The position numbers were made by a program, and so were the translations under genes. 64,000 bases of DNA from Linyphia triangularis. Taxonomy: Eukaryota; Arthropoda; Arachnida; Araneae; Linyphiidae. Shown piece after piece: positions 33,382 to 43,840 of the stretch. Every line of letters begins with the position of its first letter. Within the stretch, counting starts at the first letter, position 1. Location of the stretch: contig OZ021731.1 of assembly GCA_963978545.1 (NCBI GenBank), forward strand, positions 29,426,093 through 29,490,092, written 5' to 3'. The notes under the pieces were generated by a model. The model had not been told where the DNA came from. It made no database searches and worked only from the letters and a program-made list of their open reading frames with translations.

Positions 33382-33468
33382 CTCCAATGCCGTAAGCCAA
33401 CCTCAAAAGAAATCTCCCTATGCCAGCCGGTACCTCAATTAATTGAAGATGCGCCAAAGCTTCTGGAT
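33382..33468 (-). other. candidate 87-bp exon, phase 1-1
   Basis: On the minus strand, a pyrimidine-rich acceptor (TTATTACTTCTGTCAG) precedes the segment and GGAG with GTAGGAA follows it. The reading frame is open well past both ends (33269-33526). Inside the splice sites it encodes PEALAHLQLIEVPAGIGRFL followed by LRLAYGIG, with one base of a codon left at the end and two at the start, so skipping it would preserve frame. I recognise no family. A decayed copy lies at 34.9-35.15 kb with the acceptor AG changed to GG. It may be an orphan exon, a pseudogene or chance. Confidence 0.25.
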
Positions 33469-33832
33469 CTGACAGAAGTAATAAGAAATTCAGAAGGTGA
33501 ATGGCTTTAAGAGGAGCCAATTGCAATTATTGCTTCTCGGGGAATTCTTTTTGGCGATAAATGCAAAAGAAAGCAAGTGTTAGAGTCGATTTTGTATCCA
33601 ATTAAAAGTGTAGTCGATTTCTTTTACCGAAAATGAACTTCGACTGTGGACGTTATTCTAATGAATAAGAAAATGGTCGATTGAACTCCAAAGAAGGAAG
33701 TTACCAATGTTGTTGTTTATGAATTAATATTAATTTAAGATATACTAACTTAAGGAAGTGAAGAAATGAACGTTTAATTGTATTATAATATGACTGAAAT
33801 TGAATAAACTTGATTCTTATTGTATGCAAGAG

Positions 33833-33995
33833 CCATAACTCACTCAATCTTCAACTTACAAAGCAACCACAATTTTTAAATTTGGTATAAATATCAAGAA
33901 TGAGTAACATAGAAAAAGTAATCTATTCCGTAATTGATTAACTTTAAGGGGTTAAACGTTCTAAATGTGGAATATCCAAATGTCTTGCACTTTTC
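33833..33995 (+). repeat. isolated fam-K satellite monomer
   Basis: AACTCACTCAATC then AATTTGGTATAAATATCAA, AACATAGAAAAAGTAATCTA and GGGGTTAAACGTTC match the 149-bp unit of the element at 17 kb. Confidence 0.75.
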
Positions 33996-34075
33996 ATGAA
34001 ACCATGGCTCTGAATATTTATAACGTTGCATTTTGGTATGCACATCTTTCTAAAGTATATTTTCTCTGCCCAATC

Positions 34076-34345
34076 TCGGAGAGGTGACTGAAAGTTTAGA
34101 TACCCTATCGAACATCATTCTGAATTTTTTTTTTATAGAATATGGCGCAATGTTAGTAGATTATACTGTAGTGGTCTGGCAGGACCAAAATGGCCGAAAT
34201 TGTAGAAAAAATTGATTTTGAATAAATTGAGCTAAAAGTGATTGCCAAATATTTCATAGACTTATTCAACATGAACATTCTAATTTGATATCCCTTAATT
34301 TTCGATGAGGAAAAGTGCAGACGATTTCACATCACTGATGAATAT
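34076..34345 (+). mobile_element. fam-B left-half fragment, copy 6
   Basis: GGAGAGGTGACTGAAAGTTT, CGAACATCATTCTGAATTTT and GGACCAAAATGGCCGAAATT match the left arm with many substitutions. It lacks the centre and the right arm. It is older than copies 1-5. Confidence 0.7.
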
Positions 34346-34899
34346 TACTGTTAATTGAAAACGCTTTAAGAAACACGGTCTGAATTTTATGTATACGCTA
34401 CAAAACGATATTTTCAAAATAACCGCTATTTCAAACAACAACAGGGCGTAATCGAAACGTCGTTTTGTAGTTAATGAAACATGTTCAGAACTTTTTTTAA
34501 TTCATACAACAGCGCCATCTATTGGAAAGCTTTGTAGTTAATTTTAAAAATTGAGGAATAAAATTCCTTAAATTACTCGAGTAGAATTCAGCAAACGATA
34601 TATTTCTATTATCTTCTGTTTATTTTATTTTTAAATTCATTTTCCCAAAATCTCGCTCCATTTTGTAACACTATATACTTTATAAAAAAATAATATTTGA
34701 AAGCTTTACGTTGGTTGATATTATGGTCAAAATTTATTGAAGCATTAAGGTACATGAGATATATCATACTGATGATCCCTCTTAATAGATTTATTTAAGC
34801 GTCTTTCGAAATTGTATTATATATGACTTTACTTACGAAGAGTATTAATACATCACTTTGGGAACAGGGCTTATCAATGCAACCCTTACATTCCTGACA
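34346..34899. other. unassigned spacer
   Basis: AT-rich, no feature recognised. Confidence 0.4.
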
Positions 34900-35150
34900 A
34901 ATCATATGTCGTCTCAATTAATTGAAGATATATAAATATAATTGAATCCGACAGTCACAATACGAAACTCATAGGTCTGTATTAAGGAAGGAGGTTTATG
35001 GAAACGATTGTATTTCAAGAATTATTTCCTCATAATAAATGTAAAGACAAGTGTGAGTTCGTGTTGACTTTGAATTCAATTAAAAGTGTTGAGTGTCGAG
35101 GATTCTATTAACCGGATATAAACTAGGAATAAACTTATTTGGATAAATGA
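34900..35150 (-). pseudogene. decayed duplicate of the 33.4-33.7 kb segment
   Basis: Shares a 17-bp identical block ATCTTCAATTAATTGAG with the candidate exon, CTGTCGG where the exon has CTGTCAG, and TTCAATTAAAAGTGT-like sequence matching 33600-33615. The reading frame is destroyed. The pair may be a duplicated gene fragment or an old unrecognised transposon. Confidence 0.4.
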
Positions 35151-36067
35151 AAAAGGAATGTTAAAGGTCATATATTCGTGGGTAAATTCCGCGTTTAATT
35201 TTCGTAGCTGTTCATCTGCATATTTATTGTATGACAGGCATCTTGGGTGGAAAACTTCTTTTCAGAGTTGGTCCTAATTTATTTGAAGCGGTCTTTATTG
35301 AAAACGTTCTGTTTTGGAAAATTGTGATGTTGGCAAGTATGAAATGACAGATCTTCAGCTATATGAATTTAAAAGTTGTTTAATATGAATTTTGTTTAAA
35401 CAGAAAATGCTTTGTGGAAATTTGAAATTTTTGTTTGTTTTGATCTTTATTTGTAGTTTGTGATTTTTTCCAAACATATACTTACGTTTAAGCTAAATTT
35501 ATAACATTCTAAATATGCATATAGTAATATAATGTAAGATGATTATACTTTTCATAATTCTCCAAGAAGTAGTTGGAAGTACAAATTGCAGGTTAAACTT
35601 TAGGCCTATGAGATTTTTTTCTAATTCATTATTTTCTTTGTTTATTACTAGTTATCTTCTTTGTTTATAAATAATTACTTTTCTGTTGTTTTGTAATGTA
35701 TATAAGAACTTAATAATCAGTCGTTTCTGAAAAAAAAAATTGCAATTTATAAAATGTCTCTTGTACTTCGTATTTATGACACTTTAAATTTTAATGATAT
35801 TCATCTATTAATGAAAGCTCAAGTTATACAAAAACTATTTATGCCATTTTGAGATTTATCCTTCTCGAGACAACTAAGATCATGCTTTCTAAAACAATTC
35901 TATATTATACAGATTATAAAAGTTCGTCCGTTATGAAAAGTAGCTTCGGTTTCCAAACCCGTAGTTGATTGACAATTTACACTACTAGTAAAATTATTTA
36001 AACAAACAAACTCAGGAAGAGCATTATAATTCAATAATAATATAATTACCCATAAAAACAAAGTTTT
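35151..36067. other. unassigned spacer
   Basis: AT-rich DNA without a recognised gene or repeat. Confidence 0.4.
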
Positions 36068-36572
36068 AATATAAATCCTTTATATGCATTACCAATTTAT
36101 TTATTACTTGACAGAGCGTCGACTCTATTGTCAACGTGTACTCAATGTTTGCATCTAATTTTAAATATCAAAAACACCTCTATCCAACAAAATATGCGGA
36201 TAACTACTTTTCAAAATTTGTTTATTAAAAATGAATGCACTCGCATCCAAATATCTTTTATTTATTTTTCTTGAAGCAATTCTTTTATTTATTCATTAAA
36301 ACAAGCTTGGCAATAGGAGGAAGTTTCTTCAATGATCGATTAAATGCTATTTCAAAGCGATGGGATGATGGCAAGTTAGTTTATTAGCATTTCATAAAAG
36401 CGACCTTTTTGTGACAGTGACAGCCTTCAAAATTTGACAGAATGCATTGTCATTGACATCGAATCTATCTGCTAAGCTCCAGACTGATTCGATGATGACA
36501 AGGGGGTTAATTAGCCCTCCGCAAATAGACATACAGCCAGATAACCACCCACCCACCTACACCCACAAAATT
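36068..36572 (+). mobile_element. fam-L repeat, copy 2
   Basis: Aligned with copy 1 along its length. Its tail is CA-rich but complex (CCACCCACCCACCTACACCC) in place of the pure CA tract. The stretch TTTGCATCTAATTTTAAATA near 36150 also matches the centre of fam-C copies 1 and 2 in reverse, so the two families share an internal segment. A fam-F SINE is inserted immediately at its tail. Confidence 0.65.
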
Positions 36573-36753
36573 GGTTGGTTGTATTCAGATTATCTGGCGC
36601 CGTCAGCAACACGAGGGCTATAATGCGCCGAAACATTTCGTCATTTAACAAACCAACATACATTTACAAACACCCATGCCTAACACGGGACTCGAACCCG
36701 CAACCTCGCGGTCTAGAAGCCAGCACGCTAACCACTATACCGTTTGGTCGGCC
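36573..36753 (-). mobile_element. fam-F tRNA-derived SINE, copy 1
   Basis: Perfect 11-bp duplication CCCACAAAATT (36562-36572 and 36754-36764). The minus strand starts GCCGACCAAACGGTATAGTG, with TAGTGGTTAGCGTGC as A-box and GGGTTCGAGTCCC as B-box, then a unique body and a 3' end AATCTGAATACAACCAACC. A TCT is in the anticodon-like position (CTTCTAG loop). Length 181 bp. It is not a tRNA gene because the acceptor stem is not closed and a SINE body follows. The 63-codon frame across it is spurious. Confidence 0.92.
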
Positions 36754-36764
36754 CCCACAAAATT

Positions 36765-37560
36765 GAAGTTAATATAAAGGATTTAAAAATACAAGTATCT
36801 TTGTATACTTTTAAATAAAACTATAAGTAATGCAAAGGATAGATTTTATAATAAAACCCTTTATGCAAATGTCTCTGATGTCATACAGAATACATTTACA
36901 GAAATTTATTTTCTATTTCTGACAGAGTCATTTCGCGAATGTCTGAACCTTACCATACCTTAAAATGTAAAATAAGTTTCATAAAAGCGGTGAAGCACTT
37001 TTCAAATGTGAATTGTGGAAATTTAAAGTTTAATAAGTGATTTATATTCACTAAAAAATAACTTGAATTTTAAATCTTGAATTTTAATTCAGTCTGAAAC
37101 GGGAAGCGAAGTGAAATAGTTAATGCTTTTGGAGTTTTATCTCAATTGAAGCAGCATTCCTTTCCTGTTAGTATAAATTCCTTTCAATGGCTTTGAAAAG
37201 TGTTAGGTATTTATTTTTTATTACTAGGAATATAGATTAAACATTCATTTTAATGCGATATCTAGCATTTGTATTTTTTATATTGTGATTCGTTGAATTT
37301 TTTAAAGTTGAATTCGTTGAATTTTTTAAGTTCAAGATTTATAGTTCTTTATTTTCAGTTGCCTTCATTAATTTAAAGATGATTTATTACCTAACGTTTT
37401 TTTTTTTTTTTTTTTTTAAATAATAAAATTAATATTATATTTTATTTGGAGGGAGTTTTTGTTTGATGAACCTTTTTTAAACAAAACCAAATTGATAAGG
37501 GATTTACTAATTTTAACGTTAAGACTTCTGTTGAACGTTTATTTACAATTGCACATTTTA
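36765..37560. other. unassigned spacer
   Basis: AT-rich; T-run at about 37399-37418. Nothing else recognised. Confidence 0.4.
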
Positions 37561-38335
37561 CAGAGTGGCCACAGAACGCGAAAAACCTGGAAATCAGGGA
37601 AATGTCAGGGAGCATTCTGATTCTTGAAAAAATCAGGGAAATAACTGGGAATTTTTTTAATTTCCTTGGAAATCAGGGAAATTTTCAGGCACTTTTTCAC
37701 ATTCATCGGTACTTTGTCGTCATTTACCCATCGATATAAATAAACAACTGGATAGACTTCTTAACGCTGGGAAAATGAAGCCGTTGCCAGATGCCGTTGG
37801 TGGGATAAAAAATACGGATTGCTGAGAATTGAAAATAAAATTTTGGGTTGTACGCAGCAGAAATGTCAATAGTAGACCTTAATTAGTAATAATGTGCAAA
37901 AAAATATATACTCTAGCATTTTACAAGGTTTTTCGCATTTCCCTTCAACTATAAAAGTGAACTGTGATTGGTTAATTTTCCCACCAGTTTCGCAATCCCC
38001 GGCGCGTTTTTCTCTTTGCATTGACAATGGAGCAGTCTATCCAGTTGTTTATCTATATCGATGCATTTACATGGGTATTTTTAGTGGTTATCGTTAGAAG
38101 ATTAATGTTACGGAATAATTTCAACTTTTCATTACCACCAAAACTATGCTTTAAAAAAAAATGGACATGTTATATTTTAGCATACATATTCTATTTGATC
38201 AGGTTGTCTACACATCTGAAAACCTTGAAAAATCGGGGAAATTTGAAAAAAAAATTGCCGTAAAATCAGGGAGTTTTTTAGAATTCTCTCAGGAAAATCA
38301 AAGAAATATTAGGGAACTTTTTTCCTGAATCTCAG
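37561..38335. mobile_element. fam-N element with CAGGGAAAT-rich ends
   Basis: Starts CAGAGTGGCCACAGAACGCG and contains repeated AAATCAGGGAAAT motifs near both ends (37590-37690 and 38225-38320). The interior is unlike other families here. The repeated CAGGGAAA ends recall widely dispersed DNA elements I cannot name with certainty. Two frames inside (37894-38097, 38021-38263) have no motif. Confidence 0.5.
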
Positions 38336-38347
38336 TAAGAGATTATA

Positions 38348-39004
38348 GACTGAGAGGCGACTGCAATTTTTGGACCCCATCGAACATCATTCTGAATTTT
38401 TTATAGAAATTGGAGAAAAGTGAGTAGAATACGAATCCACATGTCTGCCGTGGCAAAAATGGCCGAAACTGGTCAAAAATCGACTTTTAATAAGTTGAAC
38501 TAAATCCACTTTCCAAATGCGCCATAACTTGCCAAATAATGAGCATTTTTTTTATTTGGTAACCCTCACTCTTTAATTTTCAATTAAGAAGGTTGCAGAC
38601 GATTCAGATACCTGGCGACGGTCTACTTGCATCTATTAAAAGGGAGCCAAGTTGGCAAAAAATATTACGTCACTCATGACGTAACTGATGTCGTCAATTT
38701 GGCTTACTTTTAAAAGATATAAGTTTTCCAAGCCAAAGTTCAGAAATCGTTTGCGCTTTTTCTCATTGAAAATCAAAATGAAGTGGGTTGCCAGACAAAT
38801 AAGTTTGTTCTATTTTTGGCAAGTTATGACATATTTTGCAATCGGATTTTAGTTCAACTCATTCCAAGTCGATTATTGACCAGTTTCGGCCATTTTTGCC
38901 ACGGCAGACCTGTGGATTCGTATTCTACTCACTTTTATCTAATTTCTATAAAAAATTCAGAATGATGTTTGATGGAGTCCAAAAATTGCAGTCGCCTCTC
39001 GGAC
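38348..39004. mobile_element. fam-B foldback MITE, copy 5
   Basis: TA on both sides (38346-38347, 39005-39006), both ends intact, 657 bp. The centre TTACGTCA-CTCA-TGACGTAA keeps both arms. Best-preserved copy alongside copy 1. The 60-codon frame at 38783-38965 is arm sequence. Confidence 0.88.
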
Positions 39005-41149
39005 TATTATGAAATCTAATTCTGGTGCTCTTCCAAAAAATATGTTCCTCTGAGTTCTTAAATGTGCATGGACCAACTACCCATGTAATGATTATTTGTT
39101 AGGCACAATTAAATGCTTACAAGAATTGGCAGAGGTCAAGCGGGCTAATTTTTTTTGCTTATTTGATTAGAACTCAGAAATAAGTGAAATCCGGGAAAAG
39201 TTATTGAAATACATTTTTTATTTCACCTAAGATTTAGCGTCAAGTATTGTATTGATATGATTTTAGAAGTTTACTAAATGTCCCTATCTTAAATCATTTT
39301 ATTACTCTTAGTGTGATTTTAATACGCAAGTTCATTTAAATTAAACGGCACTTTAAACGTAATATATTTAAAATTAACTAATTTTTAAATACTTTTACCC
39401 TAAGCAACAAATAAAGCATCCATTTAAAAAAAAGATAATTTCACATTTTGAGAAACATAAAATATTTTGAGATCACTTTATTTGGCAAAGAAACAATTCT
39501 AATCAATGATTGGATTCCTAAACATATTTTCTGTTTAATCCTGTGTTTTAATCCTATCTATGTGTAAGATTGATTATTTATGTTTTAATCTACTCTCGGT
39601 GTTTTTCTATGTGTCTAATCTAGTTTAGATATCGGTAATGCTAACTGTAATCCAATTTTTAACGATTAGAACTATACGAAAACACTTCGTGCTTTTTAAA
39701 AAGAAATGCAATAAAAAACCAAGCTTATTATTAAATGTATGTTTACTTAAAATATAAGATTTGTTAAATGTAAAAATTGCAACATAAAAACTAGATTAGA
39801 TAATTAAATAAATTTAAAAATTAACTATTTTTTCAGCAAAATAAAATAAAGTGTAATAAAATTTTATAAAAATAAAATGAAATGCCGCAAAAATAAAATA
39901 AAATGTAAAAATTAAACGCTATTGAAAAATAAAATATTATGAAAATAAAAATTTTATTAATTTTATTAATTTTTTTCCTCTAAAAATAAAATTTTATAAA
40001 TGCTTTTGAAACTTTAAATTATAGAGTTTTTCTTAAACCTATTTAAAAATAAAAAAATAGTTTTTAGTATTTTGCTGTTTCTGTTGGCAATTTTTTAATT
40101 AGTATTTTAATCCACACTGGAGGAGTGAAAGGGAAGGGGGGGGGGGGGTGCTGGCTAAACATATTGAAATTTTTGGCCACACTGCGAAAAACATAGTAAA
40201 TAAATTTTTCAAATATTTTGAATAGCTTTAGGGGCAATGAACTTCGTACTAAACCATTTCTGTAAAGAAGGTAAAGTACTTATTGTTTCGTTAAAAATAA
40301 TAATAATAATAATAATAATAATAAAGGAATGAAATGGCTAAGTTAAACATAATTGGAACGTGGTACGAGTTTTTGTGTGACTTGGTTATTACATGAACTC
40401 TCAAATAAGAAAAAGCAAATTTGTTTCAGTAATAGTGAATTTTAAAACAATTTTTAATTGAATGGCTATGAAACTGATGTGAAGTTAGACAAAATCTCGT
40501 ATTCAAAATGTCAAGGACGTAATTCTGATTTCACTACTTTTACGGCCAAATCATAACTTGACTTTTTATAAAATATGATTTTGTTTAGATTTAACTTTTT
40601 TGTGTGTCATTAAACTTTATTGAAATTAGATTTTAATAAAAGTAATTAAGTAAAAAATTAATTATTTGGAACTCTAATGTCTATCCAAATTCTTCAATAA
40701 CTATTTTACTTTATATCTTATTTGTTGTAATCGATAAATTCTATCGTATGTCTTCGGAAATTTCTGTTAGAAATATTAATCATTATCAGCTTAGTAGGTT
40801 ATAATTTTTTTTTATTTAAAATGATTTTTATTTATATGATTTTTGTTTTAAAACAATATCCGGTCTCTTGAAATTTCTTAAAATATAAATTCATAAATGC
40901 AAGCTAAATAAAAATAGCATGCAACATTATATATATAATTTTTCGGTTAATTTTTAATGTGTTTCTGTATTTTTTTTTAATGCAAAATACACTTGCATTA
41001 AACAAATCTTTTATTTATGTAAGTTATCTTAAAATTGTTTTTGATGGTTTTTTAACTGTAATCAACTCCGGGTAGTGAAATAAATTTTAATGCAAAATTG
41101 TGGTCTTGCATATCCGTAATCTCCTTTGCGTTGTGTTTTTCATTATAAA
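39005..41149. other. unassigned AT-rich stretch
   Basis: About 2.1 kb with no gene or family recognised; a G-run at about 40137-40148 and an (ATA)n run at about 40297-40324. Confidence 0.45.
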
Positions 41150-43065
41150 TTTCCCCGCATAACGAAACAAGTTCTACCAGGATATTCTATGATTCATCGC
41201 GTAGTAAAAAGAAATTCTAAAAAGAAATTGTAGTTTTGTATGTACGTCAATCCTATTTGTTTTGTTTTTTCAACTGATAGATCCATAGCTTAGTGAAACA
41301 AGTTCTACTGACTTACACTACTTTTGCGTAGGTTTTTCAAATGTTGCAATTGCTGAATAGTTAGAAAAAAATTCCTTCACACCTTTAGTCGCCCTTGCGA
41401 TGACTTTTTACAAGTAGCAATCATCACGTAGTGAAGCTAAATCCAAGATTATGTTGTGTTCTCGTGCATACTCATTTATTCAATCCTCTTTGTGTTGTAT
41501 CTTTTTAACCATAATATTCATCGTGTCTTGAAACAAGCCCTGCAGCGATATGGTGCTCTTGCGTATTCTTGGTACTATGCTTTGGCTTTTCAATAGTAGG
41601 CAGTAGACTTCAAAGCCTAGTGAAACAAGCTCTACAGCAATAGCTTTTGTGTATCCTCATTTCACTTGGCATTATCTTTTCAGCAGTAAGGTTTATAGCC
41701 TAATGAAATAAGTTCTACAGCGATATAGTGATCTTGCATATTCTTATTTCCTTTGCGTTGGCTTTCCAAAGGTAAGTTTATCGCGTAGTGAAACAAGTTC
41801 TACAGCGGTATTGTGCTCTTGTGTATTTTTAGTTTCCTTTGTAACGGTAACTTTCATCCCGTAGTGAAGCAAGTTCTACAGCGATTACTCTTGCGTATCC
41901 TTATTCCACTTGACGTTATCTTTTCAGTCGTAAGATTTATAGCTAAGTGAAAAAAGTTCTACAGGGATATAGTGCTCTTGTATATTCTAAATTTCCTTTG
42001 CGTTGGCTTTTCAAAGGTAAGTTTATCGCGTAGTGAAACAAGTTCTACAGCGGTATTGTGCTCTTGTGTATTTTTAGTTTCCTTTGTAACGGTAACTTTC
42101 ATCCCGTAGTGAAGCAAGTTCTACAGCGATTGCTCTTGCGTATCCTTATTCCACTTGACGTTATCTTTTCAGTCGTAAGATTTATAGCTAAGTGAAAAAA
42201 GTTCTACAGCGATATAGTGCTCTTGCATATTCTTATTTCCTTTGCGTCGTCTTTTCAACGCTAAGGTTCATCGCATAGTGAAACAAGTTCTACAGCGATA
42301 TTGTGCTTTGCGTATTCTTCGTTTCCTTTATGTTGGCTTTGTAATGGTAACTTTCACCACGTAGTGAAGCAAGTTCTACAGCAATTGCTCTTGCGTATCC
42401 TTATTCCCCTTAATGTTATCTTTTCATTCGTAAGATTTATAGGTTAGTGAAACAAGTTCTACAGCGATATAGTGCTCTTGTATATTCTAAATTTCCTTTG
42501 CGTTGGCTTTTCAAAGGTAAGTTTATCACGTAGTGAAACAAGTTCTACAAAGTTCTACAGCGATATTGTGCTTCTACAGCGGTATTGTGCTCTTGTGTAT
42601 TTTTAGTTTAATTTGTGTTGGCTTTGTAACGGTAACTTTCATCGCGTAGTGAAACAAGTTCTACAGCGATTAATATTGCGTATCCTTATTTCACTTGACG
42701 TTATCTTTTTAGTCGTAAGATTTATAGCTTAGTAAATTTGTATTTTCATAGTTTGTGGGATTTTCAATTATAACAAGACTGAGAACAGGAAAATAAGTTT
42801 TCTTGCACATCTTTTACCACCTTACGATGACTTCTTAACTGCAACGGTAATCGTGTAGTGAAACAAGTTCTACAACATTATTGCCCTTGTCCTTAATCCC
42901 GTTTAGAGGATTAACGACAGAGTGCAGGATGCAGGCTTCTCAACTGCAACAGTCATAGAGTAATGAAACAACTTTTCTTGCATATCCTTAATCCCTTTTG
43001 CGATGGCCTCGCAACTGTAACAATTATCGCTTAGGGAAACTAGTTGTACAACAATATTAGTTTAT
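41150..43065. repeat. diverged part of the 89-bp satellite family
   Basis: More than twenty units of about 75-90 bp, each with a version of GTGAAACAAGTTCTACAG. The remainder varies between units. Around 41782-42271 three unit types (77, 85 and 84 bp) repeat as a 246-bp trimer: GTAGTGAAACAAGTTCTACAG at 41782 recurs at 42028. Units become more diverged toward 41150. Same family as the homogeneous array starting at 43.8 kb. Confidence 0.88.
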
Positions 43066-43072
43066 TATCTTA

Positions 43073-43408
43073 AGGGCATATGGTACCCAAAAAAATGACG
43101 AAAATGTCAATTTTTCCATTTTTATCCCATAATGTGGAGAATATCTTTCTGAATAGCTGTACAAAAATTTATACTTGTACCTTTGATAGTTAAAAAGTTA
43201 TATTGTATTTTCTAAACCCTCTCACACTATCAAAGCTGAAAAAGAAAACTTTAACACTGTCTTTCTCAGTTCGTTATTTTTCAGTTTGAGTGTAGTTTAA
43301 ATCCTTAAGGTTTTTTTTAAAATTAAGTTAGGATTTGGAAATTTTTATAGTGTATTCATATTTATATGATAAACAAAAATTAGTATGGAATAAGGAGTGC
43401 TATGCTTA

Positions 43409-43444
<36 letters not shown>

Positions 43445-43797
43445 AAATTTGAAAACTTGAAAAACCCCCGTTGTTTTTCTGCTATTTTTAGTGTAAAAAT
43501 GTATAAATCCTTTTCCATAGCTTGCATTTTCAAATCCATACTAACTATTGTTAACAATTATAATACGAATATATTGTAAAAATTTCGTGGAAAAGTACTT
43601 AAAAATTGTAAAAGGAGTAGCACTTCGAAAAAAGTCTGAAAAAATTTAAATAAATTGAATTAATCAAAAATTATTTATTCAGAATATTTTTGTTGGTAAA
43701 ATTATGTTTATTTACCATCAACACAATGTAAAACTACTATAGTTTAAATTTTAGTGGTGCAATTTCTGAAAATAATTTTTTCGGGTACCATGTCCCC
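43073..43797. mobile_element. fam-I inverted-end element inside the satellite
   Basis: Left end AGGGCATATGGTACCCAAAA and right end its inverted relative (CGGGTACCATGTCCCC). TATCT occurs on both sides, a possible 5-bp duplication. The interior has a T-run at about 43411-43437 and no conserved frame. It interrupts an old satellite unit. Superfamily not assigned. Confidence 0.7.
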
Positions 43798-43840
43798 TAT
43801 CTATTTTACTTTGGCTTCTCAACTATAGCAATCATTACAG

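Noticed and set aside
36640..36753. tRNA gene on the minus strand
   Set aside because: The tRNA-like head belongs to a SINE with body, tail and target duplications, and the acceptor stem does not close.
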